A stretch of 64,000 nt of DNA from Alistipes sp. (GTDB taxonomy: Bacteria; Bacteroidota; Bacteroidia; Bacteroidales; Rikenellaceae), in NCBI GenBank assembly GCA_017381935.1, contig JAFOBG010000059.1, positions 1 to 64,000 of the forward strand, given 5' to 3'. Position 1 is the first letter of the stretch. Every line of letters starts with the position of its first letter. Both the position numbers and the translations under genes were made by a program. The notes under the pieces were generated by a model that was not told the origin of the DNA, did no database searches, and worked only from the letters and a program-made list of their open reading frames with translations. This document shows positions 60,933 through 64,000 of the stretch, piece by piece.

Positions 60933-61994
60933 ATGCTTGATATAAAATCTAAAAAGCCACTTATAATTTCCGGTCCATGTTCTGCAGAGACCGCCGAGCA
61001 GACTATTCAAACTGCACAACAACTCGCTCAGTCGGGAATGGTTGACGTTTTTCGAGCCGGAGTGTGGAAACCGAGAACAAAGCCTGGGATGTTTGAGGGT
61101 GTCGGTATCCCTGCTCTGCCATGGCTTGTAGAGGTTAAGAAGAGTACAGGCCTTCCTGTAGCAATTGAGGTGGCTAATGCAAAGCATGTCGAGAGCGCAC
61201 TTGCTTTTGGTATAGATATGTTCTGGATTGGAGCACGTACAACCTCAAATCCATTTAGTGTGCAGGAGATTGCTGAGGCTCTGAAGGGCGTTGATATACC
61301 GGTACTTGTTAAAAATCCGATGAATGCAGATGTGGAGCTGTGGAATGGTGCTGTTGAGCGTCTTGCCAAGTGTGGTGTTAAGCAGTTGGGTCTTATTCAC
61401 CGAGGCTTTTCGGGATATGGCTCAAGTCAGTATCGTAATACCCCGATGTGGCATTTGGCTATAGAGATTATGAAACGTCTGCCTGAACTGCCTATATTTT
61501 GCGACCCATCTCATATTTGCGGTAATACAGAGCACCTGTTTGAGATTTCACAGCGTGCAGCCGACCTAAACTTCAATGGACTTATGTTGGAGAGCCATAT
61601 AACACCGCAGAAAGCATGGAGTGATGCAAGGCAGCAGCTTGCACCACAGGATCTTATTAATATGCTCCGTGCTGTTGTTTGGCGAGCTGAGGGTTCTGAC
61701 TCTGTAGCCTATCAACACTCGCTTGATGAACTTCGTGGTGTTATCGACCGCCTTGATAATGAGATTTTTAATCTGCTCGGAAAACGTATGGAGGCTGCTG
61801 AGAATATCGGCCGCATTAAACGCGAAAATAATGTGATGATTCTCCAGACCAATCGCTGGAATCAGGTAGTTGAGCGTGTCCTTGCTCGCTCTGAAGAGTT
61901 GGGATTAAGCCGTGAATTTCTCAATGTCCTCCTTGAGGCAATACACCTTGAGAGTATCAATAAGCAGAATAACATCCTTAATCAAGATTTATAG
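60933..61994 (+). CDS. Bifunctional DAHP synthase - chorismate mutase
   Basis: 353 residues. Residues 1-255 are a type I-beta DAHP synthase (IISGPCSAETAEQT, RAGVWKPRTKPGMFEG, WIGARTTSNPFSVQE, IFCDPSHICGNTEHL), making the first shikimate intermediate. Residues about 262-345 are an AroQ chorismate mutase (LDELRGVIDRLDNEIFNLLG, RMEAAENIGRIKRENN). In related fusions the C-terminal mutase lets prephenate or chorismate feed back on DAHP synthase. Last gene of the aromatic operon, 10 bp after tyrA. Confidence 0.95.
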   Translation: MLDIKSKKPLIISGPCSAETAEQTIQTAQQLAQSGMVDVFRAGVWKPRTKPGMFEGVGIPALPWLVEVKKSTGLPVAIEVANAKHVESALAFGIDMFWIGARTTSNPFSVQEIAEALKGVDIPVLVKNPMNADVELWNGAVERLAKCGVKQLGLIHRGFSGYGSSQYRNTPMWHLAIEIMKRLPELPIFCDPSHICGNTEHLFEISQRAADLNFNGLMLESHITPQKAWSDARQQLAPQDLINMLRAVVWRAEGSDSVAYQHSLDELRGVIDRLDNEIFNLLGKRMEAAENIGRIKRENNVMILQTNRWNQVVERVLARSEELGLSREFLNVLLEAIHLESINKQNNILNQDL

Positions 61995-62138
61995 ATAATA
62001 CAACAAGTGACGTAAATAGAGTCCTTTAATAAGAATCTACTTAATCAGAGTTTGTACCTGTGCTCAAGGATGCCAGGACTTTGTAACAGATTGGATAAAA
62101 ATTACTCTATAAAACAAAATAGTAATCAGACTCGAAAG

Positions 62139-62169
62139 GCGTGCGCATTATTATTGTGTACGCTTTTTT
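62139..62169 (+). terminator. Intrinsic terminator of the aromatic operon
   Basis: GCGTGCGCA (62139-62147) pairs with TGTGTACGC (62155-62163), two G-U pairs, followed by TTTTTT. It lies 145 bp beyond the stop codon; the stretch in between shows only a weak AGTCCT/AGGACT inverted pair. Confidence 0.8.
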
Positions 62170-62233
62170 GTATATAATGGCCACAGATTGATAAATTAGA
62201 ATCTATTCTAAGCCGATATTCCAAATTATTTAC

Positions 62234-62241
62234 TATCTTTG
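62234..62241 (+). promoter_or_regulatory. -7 box for the PTS gene
   Basis: TATCTTTG, 36 bp before ATG 62278. No clear -33 TTG at the usual spacing. No operator is recognised. Confidence 0.5.
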
Positions 62242-62277
62242 TGGAATAACATTTGTGAATGTATAACAAAAAAGAGT

Positions 62278-64000
62278 ATGAGAGATAAAATCCAGAATTT
62301 TGGTCGAGCACTTAGTGCTATGGTTATGCCTAATATCGGAGCTTTTATTGCTTGGGGCCTGATTACGGCGCTCTTTATTCCGACAGGATGGTTTCCAAAT
62401 GAGCATTTGGCAAAGTTGGTCTCGCCAATGCTTACCTATATGTTGCCACTACTTATCGGATACACGGCAGGTCATAATATCGCAGGCGTAAGAGGTGGTG
62501 TTATAGCAGCCATAGCCACTGCTGGTGTGATTGTGGGAACTGATGTGCCGATGTTTATTGGCGCAATGATTATGGGACCTCTTGCAGCTTGGGTTATCAA
62601 ACAGTTTGATAAGGCTGTAGAGGGAAAAATTCGTGCCGGCTTTGAGATGTTGGTAAATAACTTCTCGCTCGGTATTATCGGTATGCTTTTGGCTATTATC
62701 GGTTATCTTACAATTGGAGATGCTATCTCTTGGCTTACAAAGCTTTTTGAGTCGGGCGTTGTCTATCTGAAAGACCATAGCATGTTGCCACTTGTCTCTA
62801 TCTTTATTGAGCCGGCAAAGGTTATGTTCCTTAATAATGCAATTAACCATGGTATCCTCACTCCGCTTGGCTCTGTTCAGGTGCAGGAGTTCGGCGAGTC
62901 AATAATCTTCTTCCTTGAGTCCAATCCTGGTCCAGGCTTTGGTCTGCTGATGGCATATTGGATTTTTGGGAAAGGTACAGCAAAGAGTTCTGCTCCAGGT
63001 GCGGTGCTGATTCAGTTTATTGGAGGTATTCATGAGATTTACTACCCTTATGTGCTCTCTAAACCGATACTTATTTTGCCGATGATTTTGGGCGCATCGT
63101 CAAGTATTCTCTTTATGACCGTTGCTCATGCAGGTCTTATCGGCCCAATCTCTCCTGGTAGTATTATTTCGGTTATTATCATGTCGGCATCGGGTAAAAT
63201 GCTCATTAATGTTGCGGCTGTGCTTATAGCAGCTACTGTAACGTTTATTACCTCGGCTCTTATTCTGCGTCGTAGCGCTAAGGAGGATGATGTCCTTCCT
63301 GAGAACCGCTTTAAACCTCAATATAAGCGAGATGCTGAGGCTCAGGCAGCGGTAGCAAATGTGCGTCATATCGTCTTTGCTTGTGATGCAGGTATGGGTA
63401 GTAGCGCACTTGGCGCAACCCGTTTCCGTAAGCGCATAGAGGGCCTGGGAGTAGATGTAAAGGTTACCAATTCGTCTGTAAACTCCATTCCTGCAGATGC
63501 AGATATTGTTGTCTGTCAAGAGGGCCTTGCCTCACGTGCACATGGAAACGCACCAACGGTAAAGATTGTAGCTATAAAGAATTTCCTTGAGGATCCGGCT
63601 TTGGATGAACTATATGATAGGCTCTCAACACGTGCCAATGAGACAACTGTATCTCCGGCAGTAGAGTTCGCTCCTCAGCCAAGTAGCTCAGATATTATTA
63701 CCCTTAACACTATTAAGGTTGGAGCAAAGGCGGCTGATAAGTGGGAGGCTATTGCCGAGGCCGGTGATTTGCTTGTCAAGGGTGGATATGTGGCAATGGA
63801 CTACGTAGGAGCTATGATGGAGCGTGAGCGCATTACTACGACCTATCTTGGCATGGGTATAGCTATTCCGCACGGCACAGAGAGTGCTAAAAAGCAGGTG
63901 CGCCGTACCGGTATTAGTGTTGTCCAGTATCCTGATGGTGTTGACTTTGATGGACAGATGGCATATCTTGTTATCGGTATTGCCGGAGTAGGCGATGAAC
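62278..64000 (+). CDS. mtlA: Mannitol-type PTS permease EIICBA, 3' end beyond the window
   Basis: At least 574 residues read from ATG 62278 (MRDKIQNFGRALSAMVMPNI). EIIC membrane domain about 1-340 (IGAFIAWGLITALFIP, VGTDVPMFIGAMIMGP, NHGILTPLG); EIIB with phosphocysteine Cys369 in FACDAGMGSSALGATRFR; EIIA from about 465 with phosphohistidine His532 in MGIAIPHGTES. The order C-B-A matches E. coli MtlA (Cys384, His554), so it takes up and phosphorylates mannitol, or a similar hexitol, using PEP via EI and HPr. About 60 C-terminal residues are missing. PTS sugar permeases are rare in Bacteroidetes. Confidence 0.9.
   Translation, partial: MRDKIQNFGRALSAMVMPNIGAFIAWGLITALFIPTGWFPNEHLAKLVSPMLTYMLPLLIGYTAGHNIAGVRGGVIAAIATAGVIVGTDVPMFIGAMIMGPLAAWVIKQFDKAVEGKIRAGFEMLVNNFSLGIIGMLLAIIGYLTIGDAISWLTKLFESGVVYLKDHSMLPLVSIFIEPAKVMFLNNAINHGILTPLGSVQVQEFGESIIFFLESNPGPGFGLLMAYWIFGKGTAKSSAPGAVLIQFIGGIHEIYYPYVLSKPILILPMILGASSSILFMTVAHAGLIGPISPGSIISVIIMSASGKMLINVAAVLIAATVTFITSALILRRSAKEDDVLPENRFKPQYKRDAEAQAAVANVRHIVFACDAGMGSSALGATRFRKRIEGLGVDVKVTNSSVNSIPADADIVVCQEGLASRAHGNAPTVKIVAIKNFLEDPALDELYDRLSTRANETTVSPAVEFAPQPSSSDIITLNTIKVGAKAADKWEAIAEAGDLLVKGGYVAMDYVGAMMERERITTTYLGMGIAIPHGTESAKKQVRRTGISVVQYPDGVDFDGQMAYLVIGIAGVGDE

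Noticed and set aside
62015..62080. AGTCCT/AGGACT inverted pair after the DAHP synthase gene
   Set aside because: Only 6 bp with about 50 nt between arms; the real terminator is at 62139-62169.
1..64000. tRNA, rRNA and tmRNA genes
   Set aside because: No cloverleaf with a T-loop GTTCRA and terminal CCA context, and no rRNA signature, was recognised on either strand by reading; a covariance search would be decisive.

Overview
The window is a gene-dense bacterial chromosome segment that reads as Bacteroidales. The evidence is the SusC/SusD polysaccharide-utilisation locus, promoters of the TTTG-about 20 bp-TAnnTTTG type, the reduced V-type ATPase operon containing a DUF2764 gene, the ArgF'-type transcarbamylase, and a DAHP synthase fused to chorismate mutase. 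A cyclic dehypoxanthine futalosine synthase (MqnC) points to the futalosine route to menaquinone, and a mannitol PTS permease is unusual for the phylum. A Rikenellaceae/Alistipes-like or uncultured relative is possible, but the species cannot be fixed from the sequence alone.

Layout. 1-5870 (minus strand): prs (cut by the window edge, with a remarkable stem-forming leader), then glmS - GH36 alpha-galactosidase - ysxC as a tight cluster. 5871-7875: an accessory island. It holds a structured intergenic element, then a lone RepA-like AAA ATPase gene with 12-bp iteron-like repeats in its promoter, bracketed by near-perfect inverted arrays of GGTAAC units. 7876-15424 (plus): V-ATPase operon E-DUF2764-A-B-D-I-K; its K subunit keeps residues associated with Na+ binding. 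15586-21072 (minus): transketolase, then tig-clpP-clpX. 21182-26354 (plus): glutaminyl cyclase lipoprotein, M20 amidohydrolase, RNase R, MqnC.

26909-43626: a polysaccharide-utilisation locus: SusC, SusD, a large surface glycan-binding lipoprotein, a GH16 laminarinase-type enzyme with BACON and LRR modules, a GH3 beta-glucosidase, a membrane TPR/HTH regulator on the minus strand, a GH30 enzyme and a CotH-like lipoprotein. GH16+GH3+GH30 suggests a branched beta-1,3/1,6-glucan such as laminarin or fungal cell-wall glucan.

43722-48172: metF-metH. 48336-57904: arginine biosynthesis (GNAT acyltransferase, argG, argC, argD, a DUF418 membrane protein, argF', argB, argE, argH). A homologous intergenic element is present twice, in front of argD and of argH. 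57905-61994: aromatic operon (prephenate dehydratase, aminotransferase, prephenate dehydrogenase, DAHP synthase-chorismate mutase). It is preceded by a textbook-like transcription attenuator: a 19-residue leader peptide containing six Phe and three Tyr, an antiterminator arm right after its stop codon, and an intrinsic terminator. 62278-end: mannitol-type PTS EIICBA, cut by the window edge.

The strongest candidates for undescribed biology are the iteron/inverted-array AAA ATPase unit (about 6.2-7.75 kb), the Phe/Tyr leader-peptide attenuator (57.9-58.07 kb), the prs leader stem ending one base before the start codon (0.88-1.07 kb), and the duplicated arg leader element.
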